Below are positions 32,834 to 43,037 of a stretch of 64,000 nt of DNA, piece after piece. Positions within the stretch are counted from its first letter, which is position 1; each line of letters starts with the position of its first letter. The notes under the pieces were generated by a model. That model was given only the letters and a program-made list of their open reading frames with translations. It did not search any database and was not told where the DNA came from. Both the position numbers and the translations under genes were made by a program. Source of the stretch: Flavobacterium lindanitolerans (GTDB lineage: Bacteria > Bacteroidota > Bacteroidia > Flavobacteriales > Flavobacteriaceae); contig NZ_PJND01000007.1 in assembly GCF_002846575.1 (NCBI RefSeq), forward strand, positions 2,046,001-2,110,000. Direction: 5' to 3'.

Positions 32834-32859
32834 TTTGCGAGCAATTATTTCACGCAAAG
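32834..32859 (-). repeat. Inverted-repeat copy B
   Basis: Reverse complement of the element at 30135-30160, one mismatch in 26 bases. Together they bracket the AsmA-like gene. Confidence 0.7.
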
Positions 32860-32877
32860 GCGCAAGGACGAAAAGTA

Positions 32878-35199
32878 TTAGAATGGATAGCCAATCGCCA
32901 GGTTAAAAACCAGATTTTCTTTTCTCCAATCCGGGTCACCAAATCTTACTTTATCAATTACCCAACGATCGCCTTCAGGAAGATAAGGCTTGCGGAGAGG
33001 AAAAGCCAAATCCAAACGTAAGACCAAAAATGAAAGGTCAAATCGCAGACCGGCACCTGCACCAACAGCAAGCTCATCTATAAATTTACTCGAAAAACGG
33101 GCACCTGCTTTGTTTTCATTATCATTCATCAGCCAGATATTTCCGGCATCTACAAATAAGGCACCATGAACAATGCTAAATAATTTGGCGCGGTATTCTG
33201 TGTTCAGTTCCAGTTTCAAATCTCCGGATTGGTCGGGCAGGAAGGAACTTTCTTCTACATTCGGGTTATAAGTTCCGGGACCAATAGAGCGGGCCCTGAA
33301 TGCCCTGATACTGTTAGTTCCGCCTATGAAAAATTGCTTGATAAAAGGAAGTTCTCTTGAGTTTCCGTAAGGTATTCCTACACCCACAATAATTCTGCTG
33401 GCCAGTTGTGAATCGCTTCCAAGTTTTAGGTAATGGCGGAATTCATTTTCCAATTTTACAAACTGGCTGAACGGAACACCCAAAATCTGTTTCGGATTGT
33501 CTGAATTGCCTCCCATAATTAATCCCGTTGCCGTAGCTGAAAGGTCTATGCTGCCTTTGTAATAGAAAGTATTTGTGCGTCTTCTTCGCATCGTATTGGT
33601 ATAGGTATAGGAATAAGTAGGACCAAAAATCAGCTGCTTTTCAATAACGCGCGCTAAGGAAGGATTTCCGGGCGTTTCCTCTGTTCCGTCAATTTGTGCC
33701 TGGTATTCTGCTGAAACATTACCGGAACTTACATAGGTAACTTCAGTAAGATTCAGCTGGTGTTCCTTTCGGGCATTTTCTTTCCATAAATAACCAAAAG
33801 AACCTTTAAAAGTATTTAGAGTATAAAGACGTTGGCGTTCCTGATGTTCATAGCCTATTAATGCCCTGGTTTTGGGTACAAATCCGCTACCGGATTCAAA
33901 TTTGAAAGGCGCAATAAAACGCGGCCATATCAGGCTGGTTTCACCTCCAAAACGGAAAACATTATAGCCTTTATTCTGGCCGGAAACCTGTACTTCCATA
34001 CCGCCAAAAGCAGTAATCGTGAGTAGTTCGGCTCCTTTGAAAGTATTTCTGTTGAGCCAGTTGACGTTTAGCTCTGTTCCGGTGTAGTTGGCAGAGTTTG
34101 TCTTACCCAATACTTCTACACGGATGGATTTTTTAGGAAGTGGCGTGAGATAATAATAGGCATCCAGTGCATCATCAATAGAATCTGAAACACGGAATTC
34201 ATTTTTTACAAACTTGAAGGTTCCCAGATTGACCAGACGATTGAGCGAAAGGTTATGGTCTGTTCTGTTGTAGACATCGCCTTTTTTGAAATATAAAGTC
34301 CTGTCATAAATACGCGGATTAAATGTTTTTGTCGTGTCAATAATGGTAAGGTCCTTATATTTTTCAGCATACGACTTATCTTCAGAAATACTGTCTGCTG
34401 TCAGGGAATAATTCGGATAAATATAGGTTTCATTAATCTTGTAAATTTTTTTGGAACGTTCCGGCGTTTCATTTTTTACCTTAACAATTAAATCTACTTC
34501 CTGTTTTCCTACCGTACTATCGACCTGTACCAAAATAAAATCAGGACTGAAATAATAGTAGCCTTTTTCTTTTAGGCGGGTATCGATGCGTTCTCTTTCA
34601 TCTTTAATATTGTCAAGACTATAAGCATCGCCTACTTTTAACCTGCTTCGACGCTGTAATCGGGCAATATTTTTTGATAGTTCTGAAGAATCGGAAGGAA
34701 ACGTAACGCTTTTGATTTTGTACTGCTTGCCAGGGCGTACGGTATATTCTGCCGTGACTTTTCTGTTACGGCTTGTTCTGGTTGAATCGGATTCTGTTCT
34801 TACTTTAAAATAGCCTTTGTTTTCGGCATAATTTTGAAGTATGCTTTCGTTGTATTCCAAATCGACCTGACTGAAAAGCACAGGCGGTTCTCCTACCTTA
34901 TTGCGGAGCCAATACCTAAAACCTTTGTCTTTTTTAGGCTCGCCGGCAATGTTATAGAAATAAAGTTTAGGGCGGAGCCCTAAGAATTTTTTATTAGGCA
35001 ACGGGCGTAACAGTGGCTCCAGTTCTTTTTCCAGATTTTTTCTTTCTTTTCGGGATAGGAGTGAGTCTTCTACTTTTACCTTACCGCCTACATAGAGTGC
35101 TTCGCCTTCTTCAAGATATTTCAGATTGCTACAGCCATACAAGAAAAGTAAGGTAAAAAAGAGCGTATATTTCAGGCTAGTTTTCATTGTCTGTTTCAT
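32878..35199 (-). CDS. Outer-membrane beta-barrel assembly protein, TamA/BamA-like lipoprotein
   Basis: 773 residues; ATG 35199 and 35187 are both possible. SPII signal 'TLLFLYGC'. POTRA-like repeats in the N-terminal half ('KVKVEDSLLSRKERKNLEKELEPLLRPLPNKKFLGL', 'VTAEYTVRPGKQYKIKSVTF', 'LKEKGYYYFSPDFILVQVD'), then a C-terminal 16-strand barrel of the Omp85 type with 'GGTNSIRAFRARSIGPGTY' (lid-loop motif region) and final strand 'LVFNLAIGYPF'. It overlaps the tamB-like gene upstream by 23 bases, so they are coupled. With TamB it moves or inserts outer-membrane components. Confidence 0.9.
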   Translation of the reverse strand: MKQTMKTSLKYTLFFTLLFLYGCSNLKYLEEGEALYVGGKVKVEDSLLSRKERKNLEKELEPLLRPLPNKKFLGLRPKLYFYNIAGEPKKDKGFRYWLRNKVGEPPVLFSQVDLEYNESILQNYAENKGYFKVRTESDSTRTSRNRKVTAEYTVRPGKQYKIKSVTFPSDSSELSKNIARLQRRSRLKVGDAYSLDNIKDERERIDTRLKEKGYYYFSPDFILVQVDSTVGKQEVDLIVKVKNETPERSKKIYKINETYIYPNYSLTADSISEDKSYAEKYKDLTIIDTTKTFNPRIYDRTLYFKKGDVYNRTDHNLSLNRLVNLGTFKFVKNEFRVSDSIDDALDAYYYLTPLPKKSIRVEVLGKTNSANYTGTELNVNWLNRNTFKGAELLTITAFGGMEVQVSGQNKGYNVFRFGGETSLIWPRFIAPFKFESGSGFVPKTRALIGYEHQERQRLYTLNTFKGSFGYLWKENARKEHQLNLTEVTYVSSGNVSAEYQAQIDGTEETPGNPSLARVIEKQLIFGPTYSYTYTNTMRRRRTNTFYYKGSIDLSATATGLIMGGNSDNPKQILGVPFSQFVKLENEFRHYLKLGSDSQLASRIIVGVGIPYGNSRELPFIKQFFIGGTNSIRAFRARSIGPGTYNPNVEESSFLPDQSGDLKLELNTEYRAKLFSIVHGALFVDAGNIWLMNDNENKAGARFSSKFIDELAVGAGAGLRFDLSFLVLRLDLAFPLRKPYLPEGDRWVIDKVRFGDPDWRKENLVFNLAIGYPF

Positions 35200-38100
35200 T
35201 TTCTTCTTTTTCTTTGGCTAATCTTTCTTTTTCTTTTTGTTTTTCCCGCAGTTCTTTTTCTCGTTTTCGGGTTTCTTTGATCATTCTTTTTTCTTCTTCG
35301 GTTCTGTGAAAAAGTTCCCGGAATTTATTGTAGTCCATTGTAATGATAAAAGCTACTCCGGTTTCAACAACTTGTCCCTGTAAGGCAACCTGGTATTGAT
35401 TTTTTCTGTAGGCACGAACCATATAGCGTCCATCTTTGGTCAATTGGTAATCGGCAGAAACGTCTCCTGCAATGTTTGTAGTTTCTTCATTGGCCTGTTG
35501 AGGACCTTCAATGCCAAAGCTGCTTCCTACGGTTACTTTTAGCCGGTCATTCAGCAATCGTTTTGACAGGCCTACATTAAGGTCGGTTCTGTCTTCTCTT
35601 GAACCTGTAGTATAGTCTTCTCTGGATTGCAGGTCAAAGTCAAGTTCTACGCCCTGAATCAGGTCGCTGGCGAGATTATTCAGTTGCTGTGACAGGATTT
35701 TGCTCACACTTTGTCTGGCAATTGCTCCAGCGCTTGTTCCTCCCGCATCACTGGCAAAAGGATTTTCACCAATAAAACGGCCTAACAGCAAGAGTGCAAA
35801 GACCTGTTTGTTAAGTTCGCCCGGCTCCTGGCGAAGCTGTGCCAGTTTTGTTTTTGACGCAGAAATGATTTCAGTAGCTACGCCATAATTTCCATCCGGA
35901 AGTACAATATCAAAAGTAATTTCCGGTTTCAGTAATTCTCCATTCATTTTCAATAACGTCTGGAACGGAATTTTTTGTTTGTAGGTGTTCCGAACGGCTG
36001 GTGCGGCATTGCCCAGCTGATTGTCCAGCAAATCAATAGGAGCGGTTTCTATTTCATAAACGGCAGTAATGTTGACATCTGCCGAAGTAGGTTCTCCCGT
36101 CCAAAGTATATAACTGCCTTCCTTGATATCGAATTTTCTTTTAATGAGGTTATAGTTCATTTGATAAGCACCTTCGTTGAATTCGTATCTTCCGGTGAGT
36201 GTTGTTTTTCCGGATTCATCGATACCGCCGGTGAGCTGGGCTTCGCCTTTCAGGTTTAAGTAGTCTCCGTTTCCTTTGTCGATAATCATTGTCAGCTCAG
36301 CTTCTTTTACGATTTCGATGTTTACGGAAACGTCCATACCTTTAAATTGGGTTTGTGTCAGTGCCTCGGTAGGAGCTGTAAAACGCTTGTCAATTTGTAC
36401 TTCATCCTGGTCGATAAATTCTACAATTCCCTCACGATCGGCCAAAGACGGGTCGGATTGGGGCAGTACGATTGTAAGGTCCGTGTCTTTGTTTATTTTG
36501 AGTGTACCGTCAACTACGGGTTTGTTCAGGTCTCCTTTTACGCTAAGATTTGTATCGAGTACCAAAACGCCATAATAAAGGTCATTGTCTTTTTCTTTGG
36601 AGTTGAGTGCCTTGAAATTGTCTGCCTTGATTTTTAGGTCAAAACCGAAATCACTGTAATTGGTTGTAAGTATGCGTCCGTTAACCGTCAAAAGATTGTC
36701 TTCGGCATCAGATATTGAAAAATTATTGAAGCCAATTCCGGTATTGGTAAACGAAATCTTATCGTTTATGGATTTGAATTTGGAAGCAAGCTGTTTTACT
36801 TTGAATCCAACTTCATTAAACTGCAATTCCCCAATAACACTTGGTTGTTTTGTGCTTCCGGTGATTTTAAAATCTCCTGTCAGGAATCCGGTACTTTCTG
36901 TAAGATTGCCCATTGTAAATCCCTGGATGGCTTTCATGTTGAGTTTTTCGATATCCAGTGTCATATCGAAAGTACTGTTGTCTGTTTTGTAAATTCCATC
37001 AAGGTTTACCTGATTGCCATCTCCGGTAATAGCGACATGGGCATCGAGTGTATTGGCTGTTTCATTATCTACCTTAATGCTGATGTTTCCTATAGTGTCT
37101 TTTTTGAAACTGAAATCTTCAATATTCAGGTCGGCAGTGAAAGTGGCATTTCCGGTCAGGTTTTTAAGCAATACGTTTCCATCAATTTTTCCACCTGCCA
37201 GAAGCGTGTCTTTTTGGATAGCACTGGTAATGGTTTCAATTTTGAAATCGTTGAAAGTCACGTCTACCGGTGCATTTGGCTTTTCGGATTGGGATTGGAG
37301 TTTTATGGAGCTTCCATCATTGCTTAATTCGAAATTATCCGCATAGATACCCTTGTCTTCAAACCGTATAATGTTGTCTCTTTCAATATCCCAAGGCTCA
37401 TAGTTTAATACCAGACCATCAGGTTCCAGGGAAATTTGCGTATAACCTTCGGCAGACATCAGGTTTCCGGCTATCAGATAGTGGTCTTCATCTTTTTTAT
37501 CTCTCACAAGTAGCGTATAGTTGATCTTGTTGTTTTTTACTTCACCGGAAAGGCTGGTATAAGGCAGATTAATCTGTGAGTTTTTGATGTCGTCTATAAC
37601 CAGGCTGTATACTAATGCACTATCTGCGGTTTCGATATCCAATTCACCATTTGTGATAGTATTCGCACCGTATATAATTTTTGGAATTTTTCCGTTTACA
37701 GTAATGCTGTCGCCTTCGCTATTGTATCTTCCGGTGATTTGAATAGGAGAAATACTGGTGAGTTCCGGTACAAGCTTTAGCAGAATAGGGTCATCTTTGA
37801 TTCCTACTTTAAGGTCAAATTGTTGTGGTTTGGTTGCCAGTTTTTTTCCTTTTGGGTTGGTATCGTAATATTTGGCAATTGAATTGGTTAATGCCGTTGG
37901 AGCCTGGTCAATTTGGAATTTTCCGGTAAGTGAAGCATCAATAAATTGCGATTTTAACGTGATGGTATCACTTTCTGCAGTAGATATGGCCGCTATTTTT
38001 ATAGAATCCAGGGCATAGGTTTCTTTCGCATCTGCAACCAGCACATTATGAATGTCGATTCTTCCGTTTAGAAAAGCAGGGTCAGAGCTGGTGATATCTG

Positions 38101-40279
38101 CATATACATTACCACGAATTTTTAGAGGACCGGCATGCAGGTTGAGTTTTTCCAAATCGGCAATATCAGTATTGAGTTTTAGTTTAACAGCCGGATATTT
38201 GTCCTTAAAGTTTCCTTCCGCATCCAAAACGAATGTCAGGTTGGCATCATCCATTCCGGCCTTGACGTTAAATTGTCCGTTTTGTATGGCACCTTTTAGT
38301 TTCAGGTCACGATAAACATATCTATTAAATTCTGCTTTTACCAGCCTGCCGTCAACAGTTGCATTTGCTGTTTTAGGATTCAGTCCTGTTCCGTTGACTT
38401 TAGCCCTAAGGCTTATTTTTCCGAGCGAGTCGTTTTTGAGCAGCTTGCCAATATCAAAATTGTCGATTGTGGCATCGGCATTGTATTTTTCATGGTTTTT
38501 TCTTCTCTGGTCGAATGTGGCTTTTATTTTGGCTTTTCCGAAACTGCTTGCCAGGGCCATGTCTGTATTAAAATTAGAGACAGAGCCTTTGAAAAAACCG
38601 TTCAATGACAGTTGTGCCGGAAGTTGGATATTGGAGGGAATTGTGCCTTCCGGAACAAAGGTATTGATGTCTTTTGAAGAGGTTTTGAGTTCGCGGATTT
38701 TTAAATCGAAGTAGGTTTTTTCTACATCAGGAAGTCCTGTAATTCTGCCACTGGCTGCGACGACTGTTGTTCCAATACCGCTGATTTCAAGGTTAGGAAT
38801 GGTGATGTCGCTAACTTTTCCGTAGACTTCACTATTAATATACATTACCGCATTCGGATTGGTTTTAAATGGGTTTGTATTTTCAAGAGTAGGTACAAAC
38901 AGCAATATGTCTTTAAAACCAACACGGCTGTCTTTAAGTGAGGCCTTGATTCCGAGGTTGCCTAAATTGTCTGCAATGGTAGCAATGTTGTCATAGGTAA
39001 TGTTGATTTCGTCTTTGATTTCAGTCTGAGGCGTTTTCAGGTATAATTTTTTAAGCGTGGCTCTTTTTGTACCATAGAAAAAATCGGTTCGAAAGGATTC
39101 GATAGCCACACCACTGTGGTCATTCATGCTAAATGACTGTATATTTCCTGAAATAGTATCGGCGCTGTAATAGAGTTTTTCACCCTGAAGCTCTACATTG
39201 TCAAGATTGAGGTGCTTGTAATCAATTCCCTTTTTAGCCCTTACTGCATTTTCATCGTCAAAACGGAACGCAATATTTTTTAGAGAGGTCGTCTCTAATT
39301 TTACTTTCCAGTTTGGTGCGGTTGCTTTTAAAGAATCGGGTGTCTTGACCGCAATTTTTTTGTCGAGTTTGCCAAATGTGAGCCCGCCTTTTATACCATC
39401 AATTTCGAAATTTTTAAGGTCAATGTATTGCTTTTTGAGGTCTATCGCATTAAATTCAACAAGTAATTTTTTCAGATTTACGCCTGTATTCAGGCGGGTT
39501 CCTGCATTATCAAAGCCAATATTGATGTTGGCAAGGTTGATTTCTCCCAGCTTCAGATTGAGTTCGGGACTTCGCACGGCTTCATCCGCAACCTCAACTG
39601 TATTTTGTGCAACTTCTTCTACAATTTCGCCTTGTTTCAACACTAATTTAAAGCCATCCAGATTGATTTTCGGCACTTCAAAATCCATTTTTTCAAGGTC
39701 GAATTTTGTGATTTTCGTATCAAAATGCTGCAGGTAGGCGGTCAGGTCGTTTTTTGAAATCTGATCGTCAAAGCGAACCCTGATTTTATCAAGGTTTATT
39801 TTTTTTATAGAAAACTGCATCGGTTCCGAATCTTCTTTTTTGGGTTCTTCGGAAGCAAAGGCTTTGATGATATAGTCGAAATTGAATACGGAATCTTTGT
39901 CTCTTTTTATAGTTGTTGTGATTCCTTGCAGGTCAATAGAATTGATTTCTACCTTGTTTCGCAATAATTTAAACAGGCTGATGTCTACTTTCAGCTTTTC
40001 GCCAGCCAAAAGCGTATCGCCTTCCCGGCTTTCAAAATAAATACCTTCGACAATTACTTTTTTAGGAAACCCAATCTCGATTCGTTTAATTTCAACCGGC
40101 GTCTTAATTTTTTCTTCAAGATAGGAAACGGCTTTGTCTTTAATAAGGTTTTGGAAATAAGGAATTTGTATTAAAATTATAATTAGTAGAAGTAGACCGA
40201 GAATTCCTCCCAGGGTCCAACCAATAATTTTGAGTCCTTTTTTGACGTACTTATTCAAGCGTATTTTGTTTTTATTCAC
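35177..40279 (-). CDS. TamB-like translocation/assembly module protein
   Basis: 1700 residues. One N-terminal membrane segment ('IIGWTLGGILGLLLLIIILIQI'), a very long beta-rich repeat part (beta-taco), and the DUF490/TamB C-terminal domain (about 1230-1640, 'GDLNKPVVDGTLKINKDTDLTIVLP', 'GRYEFNEGAYQMNYNLIKRKFDIKEGSYILWTGEPTSADVNITAVYE', 'FALLLLGRFIGENPF', 'YTTGSREDRTDLNVGLSKRLLNDRLKVTVGSSFGIEG'). The tail is a charged coil rich in KEK. The start is GTG at 40279, as no ATG precedes the membrane segment. Confidence 0.9.
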   Translation of the reverse strand: MNKNKIRLNKYVKKGLKIIGWTLGGILGLLLLIIILIQIPYFQNLIKDKAVSYLEEKIKTPVEIKRIEIGFPKKVIVEGIYFESREGDTLLAGEKLKVDISLFKLLRNKVEINSIDLQGITTTIKRDKDSVFNFDYIIKAFASEEPKKEDSEPMQFSIKKINLDKIRVRFDDQISKNDLTAYLQHFDTKITKFDLEKMDFEVPKINLDGFKLVLKQGEIVEEVAQNTVEVADEAVRSPELNLKLGEINLANINIGFDNAGTRLNTGVNLKKLLVEFNAIDLKKQYIDLKNFEIDGIKGGLTFGKLDKKIAVKTPDSLKATAPNWKVKLETTSLKNIAFRFDDENAVRAKKGIDYKHLNLDNVELQGEKLYYSADTISGNIQSFSMNDHSGVAIESFRTDFFYGTKRATLKKLYLKTPQTEIKDEINITYDNIATIADNLGNLGIKASLKDSRVGFKDILLFVPTLENTNPFKTNPNAVMYINSEVYGKVSDITIPNLEISGIGTTVVAASGRITGLPDVEKTYFDLKIRELKTSSKDINTFVPEGTIPSNIQLPAQLSLNGFFKGSVSNFNTDMALASSFGKAKIKATFDQRRKNHEKYNADATIDNFDIGKLLKNDSLGKISLRAKVNGTGLNPKTANATVDGRLVKAEFNRYVYRDLKLKGAIQNGQFNVKAGMDDANLTFVLDAEGNFKDKYPAVKLKLNTDIADLEKLNLHAGPLKIRGNVYADITSSDPAFLNGRIDIHNVLVADAKETYALDSIKIAAISTAESDTITLKSQFIDASLTGKFQIDQAPTALTNSIAKYYDTNPKGKKLATKPQQFDLKVGIKDDPILLKLVPELTSISPIQITGRYNSEGDSITVNGKIPKIIYGANTITNGELDIETADSALVYSLVIDDIKNSQINLPYTSLSGEVKNNKINYTLLVRDKKDEDHYLIAGNLMSAEGYTQISLEPDGLVLNYEPWDIERDNIIRFEDKGIYADNFELSNDGSSIKLQSQSEKPNAPVDVTFNDFKIETITSAIQKDTLLAGGKIDGNVLLKNLTGNATFTADLNIEDFSFKKDTIGNISIKVDNETANTLDAHVAITGDGNQVNLDGIYKTDNSTFDMTLDIEKLNMKAIQGFTMGNLTESTGFLTGDFKITGSTKQPSVIGELQFNEVGFKVKQLASKFKSINDKISFTNTGIGFNNFSISDAEDNLLTVNGRILTTNYSDFGFDLKIKADNFKALNSKEKDNDLYYGVLVLDTNLSVKGDLNKPVVDGTLKINKDTDLTIVLPQSDPSLADREGIVEFIDQDEVQIDKRFTAPTEALTQTQFKGMDVSVNIEIVKEAELTMIIDKGNGDYLNLKGEAQLTGGIDESGKTTLTGRYEFNEGAYQMNYNLIKRKFDIKEGSYILWTGEPTSADVNITAVYEIETAPIDLLDNQLGNAAPAVRNTYKQKIPFQTLLKMNGELLKPEITFDIVLPDGNYGVATEIISASKTKLAQLRQEPGELNKQVFALLLLGRFIGENPFASDAGGTSAGAIARQSVSKILSQQLNNLASDLIQGVELDFDLQSREDYTTGSREDRTDLNVGLSKRLLNDRLKVTVGSSFGIEGPQQANEETTNIAGDVSADYQLTKDGRYMVRAYRKNQYQVALQGQVVETGVAFIITMDYNKFRELFHRTEEEKRMIKETRKREKELREKQKEKERLAKEKEENETDNEN

Positions 40280-40385
40280 TCTAAATTTAAGAATTTAAAA
40301 GTTTACTTTTATTAAATACTTCCCAAAATGACAGAAAAAAACTAACAAATTTAGTTTTGAACTTGATGTAATTTTGAGTGACTTT

Positions 40386-42995
40386 TTAAATCTTATCCAA
40401 AATTGATTTTAAATCAATACTTTCCTTAAAAAAGTTCTTCCACAAATCACCTTTTTCTTTCAGACGTACTGGAACCGTTTTGATATTAAAATTACTGAAA
40501 TCCAATTTTGAATCGATTTCTTCCCATTCTAAAGGAGTACTTACTGTTGCATTTTCTCTGGGACGTAACGAATAGATACCGGCCATAGTTTTTCCTTTTC
40601 CGTTTTGCAGGTAGTCAAGATAGACTTTTCCTTTTCTTTTGGAAGGACTTCTTTCGAGACTCACAATATCCGGAAGTTTTTTGAGTACCATCTGGCTGAC
40701 AATATGTGAAAAAGTGCGTGTCTGGTTATAAGTGTATTTTGGGAGTATGGGGATAAAAACATGCAGTCCTTTTCCGCCGGAGGTTTTTAAATAGGCTGGC
40801 ACTTGCAGTGAATCTAATATTTCTTTTAAAGTGAGCGCTGTTTTGATGATTTTTTCCATACCGGCTTCGTTTGGGTCCAGGTCAAAAATAATATAATCCG
40901 GATTGTTGAGCGTACCCACACGGCTGCTCCACGGATTGATTTCAATACAACCCCAATTGGCCAAAAAGAGCAAGGTGTCTTTGTCCTGGCAGAGCAGGTA
41001 GGTTATGGTTTCATCGGTTGATTTTGATTTCAGCTTTCTGGTTTTAATCCAATCCGGAACCTGTCCTTCTACATTTTTCTGAAAAAAACCGTCTTTGGTA
41101 ATTCCGTTTGGAGTTCGTCTTAAAGATTCCGGACGGTCTTTAAGATAGGGAAGTATGTATTCTGCCACCGTATCGTAATAAGCTATGACATCACCTTTGG
41201 TATATTTTTCTTTGGGCCAGAATATTTTATCCAGATTAGAAAATTCGGTCTTGCTTTCGGGAATATCCATAGTTTTGGTCTTTTCGGGTTTATCAGTTTT
41301 TGCTGCTTTTGATTGTAGTTCTTTTACAGCTTCTTTTGTTGGTGTTTCTTTTTCTCTGCTCACTTCATGGGCTTTTTTATCTTCCCTTAATCCCAGAAAA
41401 ACGGGATGGCGCATACTGCCGGAGTCTGTCCATTCCGTAAATTTTAATTGGGCTACCAGTTCAGGAGTGACCCAATGTGTTGCGGGAAATTTTGGCGCAG
41501 TTTTGAAAGGACTCGTTTTCCGCTTCATTTTATCAAGTTTTGAGCGAAGTTTTTTTAAAGTGGCATCATCGAAACCGGTTCCAACCTTACCTGAATATAT
41601 AAATTCATTACCATCGAAATAACCGCAGAGTAGTGCACCCAATCCGTTTCGGCTTCCCTGAGGTTCTGTAAAACCGCCAATTACCATTTCCTGTTGTTTG
41701 ATGGTTTTGTTTTTGAGCCAGTCTTTGGTTCGTTGGTTCTGATGGTATTTTGAAGTAATTTTTTTGGCAATGATTCCTTCTCCTCCTAATTTTTGTATGG
41801 CTTCAAAGGTTTCCTTTCCCCGACCTACGGTGTGGGATGAAAATACAATAGTGTCTGATTTCGGCAGGATGGCTTTTAGGATTTTTTTTCGCAGTTGGAG
41901 TTCAAGTTGTCTCAAATCATAGCCGTTGAAGTAAAGTAGGTCAAAGACATAAAATTTCAATTTGCCTTTTTCAGGATTTTCGTCAAAATGCTGCAACCAT
42001 TGGAAATGACTTTTTCCCTTGGTGTCTTCTACAACGACTTCACCATCTAATATTACATCGTCCTTTATGTTCTCTAAGGTTTTGGCAACGGCTTCGTATT
42101 TTGTATTAAAAGAAATACCGTTTCTGGAAATGAGATTGACCTTGTTTTTTTGGATCTGTGCCAAAGCACGATAGCCGTCAAACTTATTTTCGAAAAGCCA
42201 GTTTTCATTATCAAAAGGTTCTTCGGCAAGCGTGGCAAGTTGTGGTCGCCAATCTTTTGGGAAAGATTTTATTTTTTCTGCATCGACGAGGTCTTCGGCA
42301 GAAAAGTCGGCTTCATTTCGGATTAAGGTTTGCCTGGGCTTTTTCTTTTCCGGGTCTTTTTTTTCTTCTTTTTCTATTTCGGTTTTTGAAAGTTTTTTGC
42401 CTTTTTCAGAACTGTATACGGCTCCGTTTTTTTCTATTCCTTTAAAATCCAATCCTGAAATGGCTGAGTTTTCGTCGAACTTCACATTGGCTCCTGAAAA
42501 TTCGTCTTTTGATTTCATTAATAGCCAGAGGTTATCTTTGCCTTTCATTTCGACCAAATGCCAGGCGCCGGATAATTTTTTACCTTCAATTATGATTTTG
42601 ATAGCACCTTCTGCCAGTTGTTTCTTCATTATTTTATTATCCTGACTAATAATCTTTTCGGGATTTTCCGGACGATAGGTTCCATAATCCCATACCATTA
42701 CGGTGCCACCGCCATATTCTCCTTTTGGAATAGTTCCTTCAAAGTCAAAATAATCCATGGGATGGTCTTCGGTTTGAACTGCCAGACGTTTGTCTGATGG
42801 ATTGGCAGAAGGACCTTTTGGCACGGCCCAGCTAACCAGAACGCCATCAATTTCTAATCGGAAATCATAGTGCAGGCGAGAGGCAGCGTGTTTTTGAATG
42901 ACGAACGACAATTTGCCTTTGGAAGTTTTTTTAATTCCTTTAGGTTCCCGGGTTTTGGAAAAGTCTCGTTTCTTATTATATTTTTCAAGTCCCAT
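40386..42995 (-). CDS. ligD: ATP-dependent DNA ligase LigD with phosphoesterase and polymerase domains
   Basis: 869 residues. Domain order: N-terminal 3'-phosphoesterase (residues about 15-170, 'HAASRLHYDFRLEIDGVLVSWAVPKGPS', 'HPMDYFDFEGTIPKGEYGGGTVMVWDYG'); central ligase with nucleotidyl Lys in 'ENKFDGYRAL' (about 270), 'ILDGEVVV' and 'EGIIAKK'; C-terminal primase-polymerase with 'NPWSSRVGTLNNPDYIIFDLDPNEAG' and 'KTSGGKGLHVFIPI'. This is the complete three-domain NHEJ ligase. The ku gene lies directly upstream, 42 bases apart. Confidence 0.96.
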   Translation of the reverse strand: MGLEKYNKKRDFSKTREPKGIKKTSKGKLSFVIQKHAASRLHYDFRLEIDGVLVSWAVPKGPSANPSDKRLAVQTEDHPMDYFDFEGTIPKGEYGGGTVMVWDYGTYRPENPEKIISQDNKIMKKQLAEGAIKIIIEGKKLSGAWHLVEMKGKDNLWLLMKSKDEFSGANVKFDENSAISGLDFKGIEKNGAVYSSEKGKKLSKTEIEKEEKKDPEKKKPRQTLIRNEADFSAEDLVDAEKIKSFPKDWRPQLATLAEEPFDNENWLFENKFDGYRALAQIQKNKVNLISRNGISFNTKYEAVAKTLENIKDDVILDGEVVVEDTKGKSHFQWLQHFDENPEKGKLKFYVFDLLYFNGYDLRQLELQLRKKILKAILPKSDTIVFSSHTVGRGKETFEAIQKLGGEGIIAKKITSKYHQNQRTKDWLKNKTIKQQEMVIGGFTEPQGSRNGLGALLCGYFDGNEFIYSGKVGTGFDDATLKKLRSKLDKMKRKTSPFKTAPKFPATHWVTPELVAQLKFTEWTDSGSMRHPVFLGLREDKKAHEVSREKETPTKEAVKELQSKAAKTDKPEKTKTMDIPESKTEFSNLDKIFWPKEKYTKGDVIAYYDTVAEYILPYLKDRPESLRRTPNGITKDGFFQKNVEGQVPDWIKTRKLKSKSTDETITYLLCQDKDTLLFLANWGCIEINPWSSRVGTLNNPDYIIFDLDPNEAGMEKIIKTALTLKEILDSLQVPAYLKTSGGKGLHVFIPILPKYTYNQTRTFSHIVSQMVLKKLPDIVSLERSPSKRKGKVYLDYLQNGKGKTMAGIYSLRPRENATVSTPLEWEEIDSKLDFSNFNIKTVPVRLKEKGDLWKNFFKESIDLKSILDKI

Positions 42996-43037
42996 GATTT
43001 TATTCTTTTAAGCCAAATAGGAATGATTAAGCGGTAA

